In this document: positions 29,315-35,417 of the stretch, piece by piece
Layout of the letters: the number at the start of each line of letters is the position of its first letter
Numbering within the stretch: the stretch's first letter is position 1
Source of the DNA: Zophobihabitans entericus
GTDB lineage: Bacteria > Pseudomonadota > Gammaproteobacteria > Enterobacterales > Orbaceae
Length of the DNA stretch: 35,417 nt
Reading direction: 5' to 3'
NCBI RefSeq assembly: GCF_011745665.1
Contig: NZ_CP050253.1
Location: forward strand, 1 to 35,417
Notes under the pieces: model-generated
The model's database searches: none
Seen by the model: only the letters and a program-made list of their open reading frames with translations
Told to the model about the DNA's origin: nothing
Translations under genes and position numbers: made by a program

Positions 29315-29330
29315 TGTGATTTTTATCTCA
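29315..29330 (-). promoter_or_regulatory. CRP-like site upstream of the LysR gene
   Basis: TGTGA-TTTTTA-TCTCA matches the CRP core with the right spacing and one mismatch (TCTCA for TCACA). It lies 41 bases upstream of the LysR start codon, so it may sit over that gene's promoter. Confidence 0.4.
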
Positions 29331-29402
29331 ATATTTGCATTAAATTTCAGAAATTTTCCTGCAGATTCGCTTAAAAAATTTCTTTTATAAAAACAGTGAG
29401 TT

Positions 29403-29416
29403 CACAAAATTTTGTG
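29403..29416. promoter_or_regulatory. 14-bp palindrome CACAAAATTTTGTG
   Basis: A perfect dyad in the middle of the divergent region, of unknown ownership. It could be an operator for a second regulator or simply a run of A and T with flanking CAC/GTG. Confidence 0.35.
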
Positions 29417-29466
29417 CCAAGCCTTGTCATTATAAGCCTTTCACTAAATCTGAGTTTCGCCCATCC

Positions 29467-29495
29467 AAAACCTATAGATATATTCTATAGGTTTT
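29467..29495. promoter_or_regulatory. LysR-type operator dyad
   Basis: AAAACCTATAG (29467-29477) and CTATAGGTTTT (29485-29495) form perfect 11-bp arms around a 7-base spacer. T29475 and A29487 give a symmetric T-N11-A core, the hallmark of LysR-box operators. It lies about 95 bases upstream of the flavoprotein start, so it is the likely site of the divergently encoded regulator. Confidence 0.65.
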
Positions 29496-29590
29496 AAGGA
29501 AAATACTCATTAGTTTTATGAATAATAATCCCATAAACTTTGTGGCAATAGTTTCAGGTTAAAATTAAACATGATAATAAAGAGGAAGAT

Positions 29591-31633
29591 ATGAGCGATT
29601 TTTCAGCAATATTTCAACCTATCACCATCAAACGAACCACGATCAAAAACCGTATTGTAATGCCACCAATTGGCAGTAACTTTGCGACACTTAATGGAGA
29701 GTTTGTTGAAGAACATATTCAATACTATGAACAACGTGCCAAAGGTGGTACCGGGTTAATTATTCTTGAAAATGTGTGTATTGATTTCCCTTATGGAACA
29801 AACGGTACAACACAGTTACGTATTGATAATGACCAATATATTCCTGGTCTATATCGTTTTACTGAGCGTCTGCATAAACATGGCGCAGCTGTTGCAGTTC
29901 AAATTAACCATGCTGGAGCTTCTGCCTTCCCTGGACGTTTAAATGGCTTACAGGCTATCTCAGCGTCAAATATTCCATCTAAAACTGGTGGTGCGATTCC
30001 TCGTCCAGCGACTAAAGATGAAATTTTACATATCGTAAAACAATACGGTGCAGCAGCACATCGTGCTCAGCGTGCCGGCTTTGATGCAGTAGAAATCCAT
30101 GCTGGCCACTCCTATTTACTTAGTCAGTTCTTATCTCCATTATTTAATAATCGTACTGATGAGTTTGGCGGTAGTCATGAAAACCGTGCCCGTATCATTC
30201 GCATGGTGATTGATGAGATTCGCCAATCCGTCGGACCTTTCTTCCCAATTATTATGCGTTTTAGTGCTGATGACTTTATTGCTGGTGGTAATACATTGGA
30301 AGATACCCTGCAAATTCTTGAGTACTTAACAGATGAAGTTGATATCTTTGACGTCTCTTCTGCACAAAATGATACGTTACAGTTCCAAATTGACCAGATG
30401 AATCTGCCTGATGGCTGGCGTTCATATATGGCTAAAGCAGTACGTGACAAATTTAACAAGCCGACGATTACTTCCGGTAACTTCCGCGACCCATATGTAG
30501 TTGCAAAGACCTTAGAAGAAGGTACTGCTGACTTTGTGGTGATTGGTCGAGGCCTCATTGCAGAACCTTACTGGGTTGAGAAAGTTAAAAATGGTGAACT
30601 AGATACGCTAAGAAGATGTATTTCTTGTAATATCGGCTGTGCTGATCACCGTATTGCTAAAGCAAAACCAATTCGTTGTACCGTAAATCCTGATATCGTC
30701 TCTTATGAAGACTACAAAAACTATCAGGTGAAAAAACCGTTAAATGTTGTTGTCATTGGTGGTGGTACTGCAGGTCTTGAAGCCGCATCTACCGCAGCTG
30801 AAATTGGTTGTAACGTGACTTTATTTGAAGCAAAACCATTCTTAGGCGGTTTGTCTATGATGATTTCTCGCTTCCCGTATAAGAAACGTATTGCAGATTT
30901 ACCAAAATTCTTAATCAATCGCGCAAAAACATTAAAGAATTTAACTATTCATTTAAATAAAAAAGCGACGCTGGAAGATATTGAAAAACTAAGTCCTGAT
31001 CTGGTGATTAGTGCAACAGGTTCTAAACCTTTACTACCACCAATCAAAGGTCTGTCAGAACAATTAACTGCACCAAATCGTAAAGTGTTCTCCATTTTTG
31101 ATATCATGGAAAACTTTGAACAATTTACTGATATTCCAAATAAACGTATTGTGGTTATTGGTGGTGGAGCCGTAGGTCTGGACGTTGTTGAATACTTCTC
31201 TGAAAGTAAAGCCAAAGATGTATCAATTGTTGAGATGCAATCTGTTATTGGTAAAGACTTAGATATCATCGGTCGTATCTCTATGATGACAATGATGAAA
31301 GAAAACAAAGTCAATCAACTTGTTGATACCACTTTACTGGAAGTAAAAGAAAATAGCTTCTTAGTGAAAGATAAAGAGGGTAAACAATCCGAATTACCAT
31401 TTGATTATGGATTTGTCTGCTTAGGTATGACACCAGAAAATTCATTCAGTAATACAATTGAACAACATGCTGCAGAAAAAGGTTACACCTTTGAGAAAAT
31501 CGGTGACAGCCGCGCAGCACGTAAACTGATTGAAGGTATGCGTGAAGGCCGTGATATTATTGCTTCAATTCAACGTATTGAACGTGTGAAAGCTGGGGAA
31601 GTACGCGGTGTTTCACCTGTTAGTCCAGTGTAA
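29591..31633 (+). CDS. Old-yellow-enzyme type FMN/FeS/FAD oxidoreductase (2-enoate / dienoyl-CoA reductase family)
   Basis: A 680-residue three-part flavoprotein. Residues 1-340 form the FMN-binding TIM barrel of old yellow enzymes (FQPITIKRTTIKNRIVMPPI, active-site region EIHAGHSYLLSQFLSPLFNNRTDEFGGS, and phosphate-site VVIGRGLIAEPYW). Cys343, 346, 350 and 363 (CISCNIGC, then C12 residues on) bind a 4Fe-4S cluster. From about 384 there are FAD and NAD(P)H Rossmann domains with GGGTAGLEAA and GGGAVGLDVVEYF. The layout is that of FadH, 2-enoate reductase and bile-acid or cinnamate reductases, which reduce activated C=C bonds with NAD(P)H. The substrate is unknown. The active-site stretch differs from FadH (HGSEGYL there, HAGHSYL here), so it is probably not FadH itself. 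Likely regulated by the divergent LysR protein. Confidence 0.88.
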   Translation: MSDFSAIFQPITIKRTTIKNRIVMPPIGSNFATLNGEFVEEHIQYYEQRAKGGTGLIILENVCIDFPYGTNGTTQLRIDNDQYIPGLYRFTERLHKHGAAVAVQINHAGASAFPGRLNGLQAISASNIPSKTGGAIPRPATKDEILHIVKQYGAAAHRAQRAGFDAVEIHAGHSYLLSQFLSPLFNNRTDEFGGSHENRARIIRMVIDEIRQSVGPFFPIIMRFSADDFIAGGNTLEDTLQILEYLTDEVDIFDVSSAQNDTLQFQIDQMNLPDGWRSYMAKAVRDKFNKPTITSGNFRDPYVVAKTLEEGTADFVVIGRGLIAEPYWVEKVKNGELDTLRRCISCNIGCADHRIAKAKPIRCTVNPDIVSYEDYKNYQVKKPLNVVVIGGGTAGLEAASTAAEIGCNVTLFEAKPFLGGLSMMISRFPYKKRIADLPKFLINRAKTLKNLTIHLNKKATLEDIEKLSPDLVISATGSKPLLPPIKGLSEQLTAPNRKVFSIFDIMENFEQFTDIPNKRIVVIGGGAVGLDVVEYFSESKAKDVSIVEMQSVIGKDLDIIGRISMMTMMKENKVNQLVDTTLLEVKENSFLVKDKEGKQSELPFDYGFVCLGMTPENSFSNTIEQHAAEKGYTFEKIGDSRAARKLIEGMREGRDIIASIQRIERVKAGEVRGVSPVSPV

Positions 31634-31651
31634 CTAGTCATTACATAGATC

Positions 31652-31680
31652 AAAATAGAGGCATTTGCCTCTATTTTTTT
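31652..31680 (+). terminator. Terminator of the flavoprotein gene, shared with trmJ
   Basis: AAAATAGAGGC (31652-31662) and GCCTCTATTTT (31667-31677) give an 11-bp stem, loop of 4, followed by a T run to 31680. It lies between convergent genes and its A tract suits the minus strand too. Confidence 0.9.
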
Positions 31681-31698
31681 GCCTGTGATTTCTGATGA

Positions 31699-32454
31699 TT
31701 ATTTTATTTTTTTATGAATAGAGGTCAAAATCCCACGCAAAATATTGAGCTCCTGCTGCTCCACCCGGGAACGGTTAAACAAACGACGTAATCTGCCCAT
31801 AATCTGTCCCGGATGATTTGGATTAATGAAATGAGTTTGTAGCAATGTTTGCTCCAGATGCTGATAAAAACGTTCCATATCAATCGTTGCCGGATATAAT
31901 GATTCATCAGTATGCCCCACCTGCAGTGATAAAGGTTTGTTTTGCGCCTGTAACATCGCCATGCGGATTTCATACGTAAAAATCTGTACTGACATCGCCA
32001 GGTTCAGTGAACTGTAATCAGGGTTAGCAGAAATCCCTACATGATAGTGACATTTTTGCAGCTCTTCATTGGTAAGTCCTACCCGCTCACGACCAAAGAC
32101 TAAAGCGACCGGCGCCTTAACCGCTTCCTGTACGATCTTTTGCCCGCACTCTCTGGAATCCAAATAAGGCCACTCCAAATTACGGGAACGAGCGCTGGTA
32201 CCAATCACCAGTGGACAATCAGCGATCGCCTCCTCCAGTGAAGACGTGATCACCGCTTGTTTAACAATATCATTGGCACCAGCTGCTAAAGCAATAGACT
32301 GTGAGTCAGGTTTAACGACAGGGCTGACCAAATAGAGCTGAGAGAGCCCCATTGTCTTCATGGCGCGAGCAGCAGAACCGATATTGCCGGTATGCGATGT
32401 TTCGACCAGCACAATGCGGATATTATCCAGCAGAGAATTTTCTTTGTTATTCAT
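31699..32454 (-). CDS. trmJ: tRNA (cytidine/uridine-2'-O-)-methyltransferase TrmJ
   Basis: A SPOUT-fold methyltransferase that 2'-O-methylates position 32 of several tRNAs. The 251-residue protein opens with [27 protein letters not shown] and has the knot motifs [20 protein letters not shown] and [16 protein letters not shown]. The C-terminal extension with [23 protein letters not shown] is typical of the TrmJ group. It is divergent from suhB, as in E. coli. Confidence 0.96.
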   Translation of the reverse strand: MNNKENSLLDNIRIVLVETSHTGNIGSAARAMKTMGLSQLYLVSPVVKPDSQSIALAAGANDIVKQAVITSSLEEAIADCPLVIGTSARSRNLEWPYLDSRECGQKIVQEAVKAPVALVFGRERVGLTNEELQKCHYHVGISANPDYSSLNLAMSVQIFTYEIRMAMLQAQNKPLSLQVGHTDESLYPATIDMERFYQHLEQTLLQTHFINPNHPGQIMGRLRRLFNRSRVEQQELNILRGILTSIHKKIK

Positions 32455-32503
32455 TTAGTTATAACTTTTTACAAAAAATATAGTCGTTATCATATCACAG
32501 AGG

Positions 32504-32531
32504 TGGTCAAATCTCGACGATCTGTTATACT
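32504..32531 (+). promoter_or_regulatory. Promoter of suhB
   Basis: A good -10 TATACT (32526-32531) follows a weak -35 TGGTCA (32504-32509) with 16 bases between. Transcription would start near 32538, giving a leader of about 50 bases that contains the boxA-like element. Confidence 0.55.
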
Positions 32532-32559
32532 AGCGCCCGTTTACTTTGTCACTTCGACA

Positions 32560-32571
32560 CGTTCTTTAACA
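32560..32571 (+). promoter_or_regulatory. boxA-like Nus-factor site in the suhB leader
   Basis: CGTTCTTTAACA at 32560-32571 matches the rRNA boxA TGCTCTTTAACA at ten of twelve positions, and at all of the CTTTAACA core except none. It lies 18 bases upstream of the suhB ATG, overlapping the region where a ribosome must bind. In E. coli a boxA in the suhB leader lets the Nus complex, which includes SuhB, repress suhB translation. Confidence 0.7.
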
Positions 32572-32589
32572 TCAATTGGAAGATAAAAT

Positions 32590-33396
32590 ATGAAGCACCC
32601 GATGCTAAATATCGCTATACGCGCTGCGCGTAAAGCTGGTAATTTGATTATTAAAGCCTATGAAAACCCGACATCTGTTTCTGTCGATGCGAAAGGCACT
32701 AACGATTTCGCGACTAACGTCGATCGTGCTGCAGAAGGTTTAATTGTAGAAACAATCAAACGCTCTTATCCTGACCACACCATCATTGGTGAAGAAAGTG
32801 GTTTAGCAAAAGGTAAAGACGCAGAAATACAATGGATTATCGACCCAATTGATGGCACGACAAACTTTATCAAAGGTATTCCTCATTTTTCTGTTTCCAT
32901 TGCTGTGCGAATTAAAGATCGTACAGAAGTTGCTGTTGTCTACGATCCAATGCGTAATGAACTTTATACTGCAACACGTGGGCAAGGCGCACAACTTAAT
33001 GGCTACCGTATCCGCTGTGGTAATGCCAAAGATTTAACCGGTACAATCATTGCTACCGCCTTCCCGTATAAATTAAGAAATCACACTGAAAGCTATTTTA
33101 ACGTGCTACAAAAAGTCTTTGCTAAATGCGCAGACTTCCGTCGCAGTGGTTCAGCTGCACTGGATTTATGTTATGTTGCCGCTGGTCGTTTTGATGGTTT
33201 CTTTGAAATTGGTTTACAACCTTGGGATATTGCCGCTGGTGAATTGATTCTGCGTGAAGCGGGTGGTGTAATGACAGATTTTGCCGGTGGGCATAACTAT
33301 ATGGTGTCAGGGAATACTGTGGCAGCAAATCCAAAAGTGTTAAAAGATCTGATTACTACTATGCAAAGTGAGTTGAGTGATTCACTGAAGAAGTAG
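32590..33396 (+). CDS. suhB: SuhB, inositol-1-monophosphatase and Nus-complex factor
   Basis: A 268-residue inositol monophosphatase-fold protein, one residue longer than E. coli SuhB. Metal-binding motifs are EESG (in HTIIGEESGLAKG), DPIDGTTNF and WDIAAGELILREAGG. In E. coli SuhB is also part of the Nus antitermination complex needed for rRNA transcription, which matches the boxA in this gene's leader. MKHPMLNIAIRAARKAGNLI is the conserved start; GGAAG precedes the ATG. Divergent from trmJ. Confidence 0.97.
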   Translation: MKHPMLNIAIRAARKAGNLIIKAYENPTSVSVDAKGTNDFATNVDRAAEGLIVETIKRSYPDHTIIGEESGLAKGKDAEIQWIIDPIDGTTNFIKGIPHFSVSIAVRIKDRTEVAVVYDPMRNELYTATRGQGAQLNGYRIRCGNAKDLTGTIIATAFPYKLRNHTESYFNVLQKVFAKCADFRRSGSAALDLCYVAAGRFDGFFEIGLQPWDIAAGELILREAGGVMTDFAGGHNYMVSGNTVAANPKVLKDLITTMQSELSDSLKK

Positions 33397-33430
33397 ATTT
33401 TAGATTTATGATGTTATAAGCATGGTGTGG

Positions 33431-33562
33431 AGCGGGGAGCACGCCCCGCTAGCGTGATCTTTGGGTGTGGTTGTCAGTTCCATGGGTTTGATGGCCTACC
33501 ACACCCAAGAGGCCCCGTTCGACAGGCTCACTAAGACCTCCAGGGTCTGGTCTCCATCAATC
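33431..33562 (+). repeat. Left arm of a large imperfect inverted repeat
   Basis: A 132-base G+C-rich arm in the suhB-pdxT intergenic region. From its outer end: hairpin AGCGGGG/CCCCGCT (33431-33450); a 11-bp stem TTGGGTGTGGT (33461-33471) with ACCACACCCAA (33498-33508); TTGATGGCCTACC (33488-33500); CTCACTAAGACCT (33527-33539); and TCTCCATCAATC (33551-33562) at its inner end. GTTCGACAGGCTCA (33517-33530) resembles a REP-type palindromic-repeat core. Each block recurs in mirror order in the arm at 33824-33959. Confidence 0.75.
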
Positions 33563-33823
33563 AAAACAAAGGATACTGGAAATAATAACTTCCTCTCTCA
33601 AGATTGACTCCTGATATGTATAAAAATTTCTTTTCTGGCTTCTTAGTTTCTTAAAATGATGTCGATTCTAATTTCTGATATATAAATAACTTATTATACG
33701 AACAATATTGATTAAATTGTTAAGTTAAATCAATTAATTGAATTAAGAAAGAGTATTTCAAAAGAATAATTTGTTGGAATAAGAAAAGGTATTTTTTTAC
33801 TTTAATTTCATCTGTGAAGCTAT
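33563..33823. other. A+T-rich core of the inverted-repeat element
   Basis: 261 bases between the arms, very rich in A and T and with no open reading frame of useful length on either strand. It has no recognisable gene, RNA or transposase fragment. The sharp change in base composition against the G+C-rich arms is visible by eye. Confidence 0.6.
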
Positions 33824-33959
33824 GATTGATGGAGAGCGTACCTCATAGGTCTTAGCGAGTCCCCGAGCGGGTGCCTATGGGGTGCGGTAGGCCATCAAGT
33901 CTCACAGAATAAGCAACCACACCAACAAAAGCTAACACGATGCGGGGCGTGCACCCCGC
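33824..33959 (-). repeat. Right arm of the large imperfect inverted repeat
   Basis: The mirror copy of the left arm. From the inner end: GATTGATGGAGA (33824-33835), a perfect complement of 33551-33562; AGGTCTTAGCGAG (33847-33859), 12 of 13 matching; GGTAGGCCATCAA (33886-33898), a perfect 13-base complement of 33488-33500; CAACCACACC (33914-33923 region), matching GGTGTGGTTG; and the outer hairpin GCGGGG/CCCCGC (33942-33959). The sequence between blocks has drifted, so the arms are old copies or are kept only where structure matters. Confidence 0.75.
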
Positions 33960-33992
33960 CATAAACCCTGCTAACTACAAACACAAAACAAA

Positions 33993-34565
33993 CTATCTTA
34001 AACACTCCCCAATAAAATACTCCATCATCCTGTCATCACCACTAAGCTCCGGATGAAAGGCCGTCACTAAAACATTACCACTTCGCGCAGCAACAATATT
34101 GTCCTCAACTTTAGCCAGAACGTCTACTCCACTTCCGACTTGAATAATCAGCGGAGCTCTGATAAATAAAGCAGGAAAAGCCTTTTGGCCAAGAACAGGA
34201 ATATCTAAATCGAGCTCGAAGCTCTCTTTTTGCCGTCCAAAACCATTGCGGCGAACGGTACAATCAATCAACCCTAAACAGGCTTCCTCTTCTTCAATCC
34301 GCTCGGCGAGTAACACCAGACCAGCACAAGTACCAAATAATCCCTTATTATTACTAGCAAAAGCCTTAATCGCTTCGATAAAACCATATCTCTCCATTAA
34401 GCGGCGAATTGCCGTACTTTCACCACCTGGAATAATCAATCCATCAAGATCATTTAACTGCTCCGGTTTTTTGACTGCAATACCACGTACCTGCAAGCGG
34501 CTCAAGACGTTAAGGTGCTCTGTCACAGCACCTTGTAAAGCCAGAACACCCACTGTTTTCATCAT
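33993..34565 (-). CDS. pdxT: Pyridoxal 5'-phosphate synthase glutaminase subunit PdxT
   Basis: PdxT hydrolyses glutamine and channels ammonia to PdxS in the DXP-independent route to pyridoxal phosphate. From the ATG at 34565 it has 190 residues. VGVLALQGAVTEH starts the class I amidotransferase fold; GLIIPGGESTAIRRLMERYG, the nucleophile Cys in LFGTCAGLVLLAERI and the catalytic His/Glu in TAFHPELSGD are all present. A GTG at 34571, overlapping the pdxS stop as GTGA, is an alternative start; GAGG is placed better for 34565. Cotranscribed with pdxS. Confidence 0.95.
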   Translation of the reverse strand: MMKTVGVLALQGAVTEHLNVLSRLQVRGIAVKKPEQLNDLDGLIIPGGESTAIRRLMERYGFIEAIKAFASNNKGLFGTCAGLVLLAERIEEEEACLGLIDCTVRRNGFGRQKESFELDLDIPVLGQKAFPALFIRAPLIIQVGSGVDVLAKVEDNIVAARSGNVLVTAFHPELSGDDRMMEYFIGECLR

Positions 34566-34567
34566 AC

Positions 34568-35417
34568 TCACCAGCCTCTTTCCTGCATTCTTTCTGCCGG
34601 AGCTAAAGTACTGATATCCAGCCCTTTCATCGCTTGTCCTAAATCTTTCGACAAACGACCAATTAACTCATAATCAGTGTAATGAGTTGTTGCCTGCACG
34701 ATAGCACTGGCAAACTTAGCCGGGTTTTCTGACTTAAAGATGCCTGAACCAACAAATACACCATCAGCCCCCAGACTCATCATCAGTGCGGCATCAGCCG
34801 GCGTTGCAATCCCACCCGCAGCAAAATTAACTACCGGTAACTTACCAAGTGTCTTAATTTCTTTCAATAATTCATACGGAGCACCTAAGTTTTTAGCTTC
34901 TGTCATCAGTTCATCCTGACTCATTGCCACAATTTTGCGTATCTGACTATTCACTTTACGCATATGACGAACCGCTTCCACAATATTACCGGTTCCGGGC
35001 TCACCTTTTGTTCTGAGCATTGAAGCACCTTCACCAATTCGTCGCAGGGCTTCGCCTAAATCACGACATCCACACACAAAAGGTACAGTAAATTCACTTT
35101 TTAACAGATGGAACTCCTCATCTGCAGGCGTTAACACTTCACTTTCATCGATGTAGTCAACCCCCATGGCCTCCAGAATGCGAGCCTCAGCAATATGGCC
35201 AATACGGGCTTTAGCCATCACAGGAATCGATACTGCGTTCATTACCTCTTCAATAATCTCAGGATTAGCCATGCGAGCGACACCGCCAGCAGCCCGAATA
35301 TCAGAAGGAACACGCTCCAGAGCCATCACCGCCACAGCCCCTGCATCTTCAGCAATTTTGGCCTGCTGCGCATTCACTACATCCATGATGACACCACCTT
35401 TTTGCATTTGTGCCATA
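34568..35417 (-). CDS. pdxS: Pyridoxal 5'-phosphate synthase lyase subunit PdxS (5' end beyond window)
   Basis: PdxS builds pyridoxal phosphate from ribose 5-phosphate, glyceraldehyde 3-phosphate and ammonia. The visible 282 residues start [20 protein letters not shown] and run through [30 protein letters not shown] (the catalytic lysine region), [17 protein letters not shown] and [20 protein letters not shown] to the stop. In relatives about 10-15 residues precede MAxMQKGG (often ending VKRG), so the real start is most likely past the window's right edge and this entry is partial. Its stop overlaps the alternative start of pdxT. Confidence 0.96.
   Translation of the reverse strand, partial: MAQMQKGGVIMDVVNAQQAKIAEDAGAVAVMALERVPSDIRAAGGVARMANPEIIEEVMNAVSIPVMAKARIGHIAEARILEAMGVDYIDESEVLTPADEEFHLLKSEFTVPFVCGCRDLGEALRRIGEGASMLRTKGEPGTGNIVEAVRHMRKVNSQIRKIVAMSQDELMTEAKNLGAPYELLKEIKTLGKLPVVNFAAGGIATPADAALMMSLGADGVFVGSGIFKSENPAKFASAIVQATTHYTDYELIGRLSKDLGQAMKGLDISTLAPAERMQERGW

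Larger units (their letters stand above)
29275..29590. other. Divergent control region of the LysR gene and flavoprotein
   Basis: A 316-base A+T-rich region with no gene. Listed separately are a CRP-like site, the LysR-type dyad and a 14-bp palindrome. GAGGAAG at about 29581 is the flavoprotein ribosome site. No convincing -35/-10 pair was fixed. Confidence 0.6.

Noticed and set aside
29467..29495. The dyad before the flavoprotein as an intrinsic terminator
   Set aside because: It has A and T tails, but no gene is transcribed into it from either side, since both neighbours start away from it; an operator is more likely.
33563..33823. A transposase or small gene in the core of the inverted repeat
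   Set aside because: Stops are frequent in all frames and no family resemblance was seen, so this is not an insertion sequence by itself.

Overview
The window opens on the first base of dnaA and carries about 35 kb of a gammaproteobacterial chromosome. DnaA, DnaN, RecF, GyrB, UbiI, ArgR, CysS, LysC, TrmJ, SuhB, RnpA and RpmH all look like Enterobacterales or Pasteurellales proteins, and the DNA is moderately A+T-rich. The mix of enterobacterial-type genes with a pdxS/pdxT pyridoxal phosphate pathway and a lacD-type aldolase would fit an Orbales or Pasteurellales-like host. That placement is inference, not something the sequence proves.

Layout. 1-6120: replication block dnaA-dnaN-recF-gyrB, with an extended -10 promoter for gyrB in the tail of recF and a strong terminator. 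6183-9530: ubiI, then the MurNAc recycling pair anmK-murQ. 9557-11882 (minus strand): a 41-residue entericidin-type lipoprotein gene, a GNAT acetyltransferase, an ABM-fold monooxygenase and a class I tagatose-bisphosphate aldolase. 12144-12614: argR with a probable autoregulatory ARG box over its promoter. 12690-19326 (minus strand): a type I secretion locus made of a 1040-residue RTX protein with an FrpC-like calcium-binding module, then an HlyB-type exporter and an HlyD-type adaptor. A terminator separates the cargo gene from the exporter genes. 19503-22791 (minus strand): nudC, then the ribosome/membrane biogenesis set rpmH-rnpA-yidD-yidC. 23258-24557: glsB-like gene and an orphan otnI preceded by a perfect CRP core. 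24750-28357: lysine riboswitch, lysC, cysS and two very small look-alike membrane proteins. 28372-31633: a LysR regulator divergent from an old-yellow-enzyme/FeS flavoprotein, with a dyad LysR-type box between them. 31699-33396: trmJ divergent from suhB, whose leader has a boxA-like element. 33431-33959: a large imperfect inverted repeat of unknown nature. 33993-35417: pdxT and the 5'-truncated pdxS.

Most of the window is housekeeping. The accessory parts are the RTX/type I secretion locus, the orphan catabolic genes (otnI, lacD), the LysR/flavoprotein pair, the paired small membrane proteins after cysS, and the inverted-repeat element beside pdxT. The rpmH-rnpA-yidD-yidC block is about 20 kb from dnaA rather than directly divergent from it, which points to a rearrangement near the usual origin-proximal cluster. 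No tRNA, rRNA, CRISPR array, transposase or phage gene was recognised.
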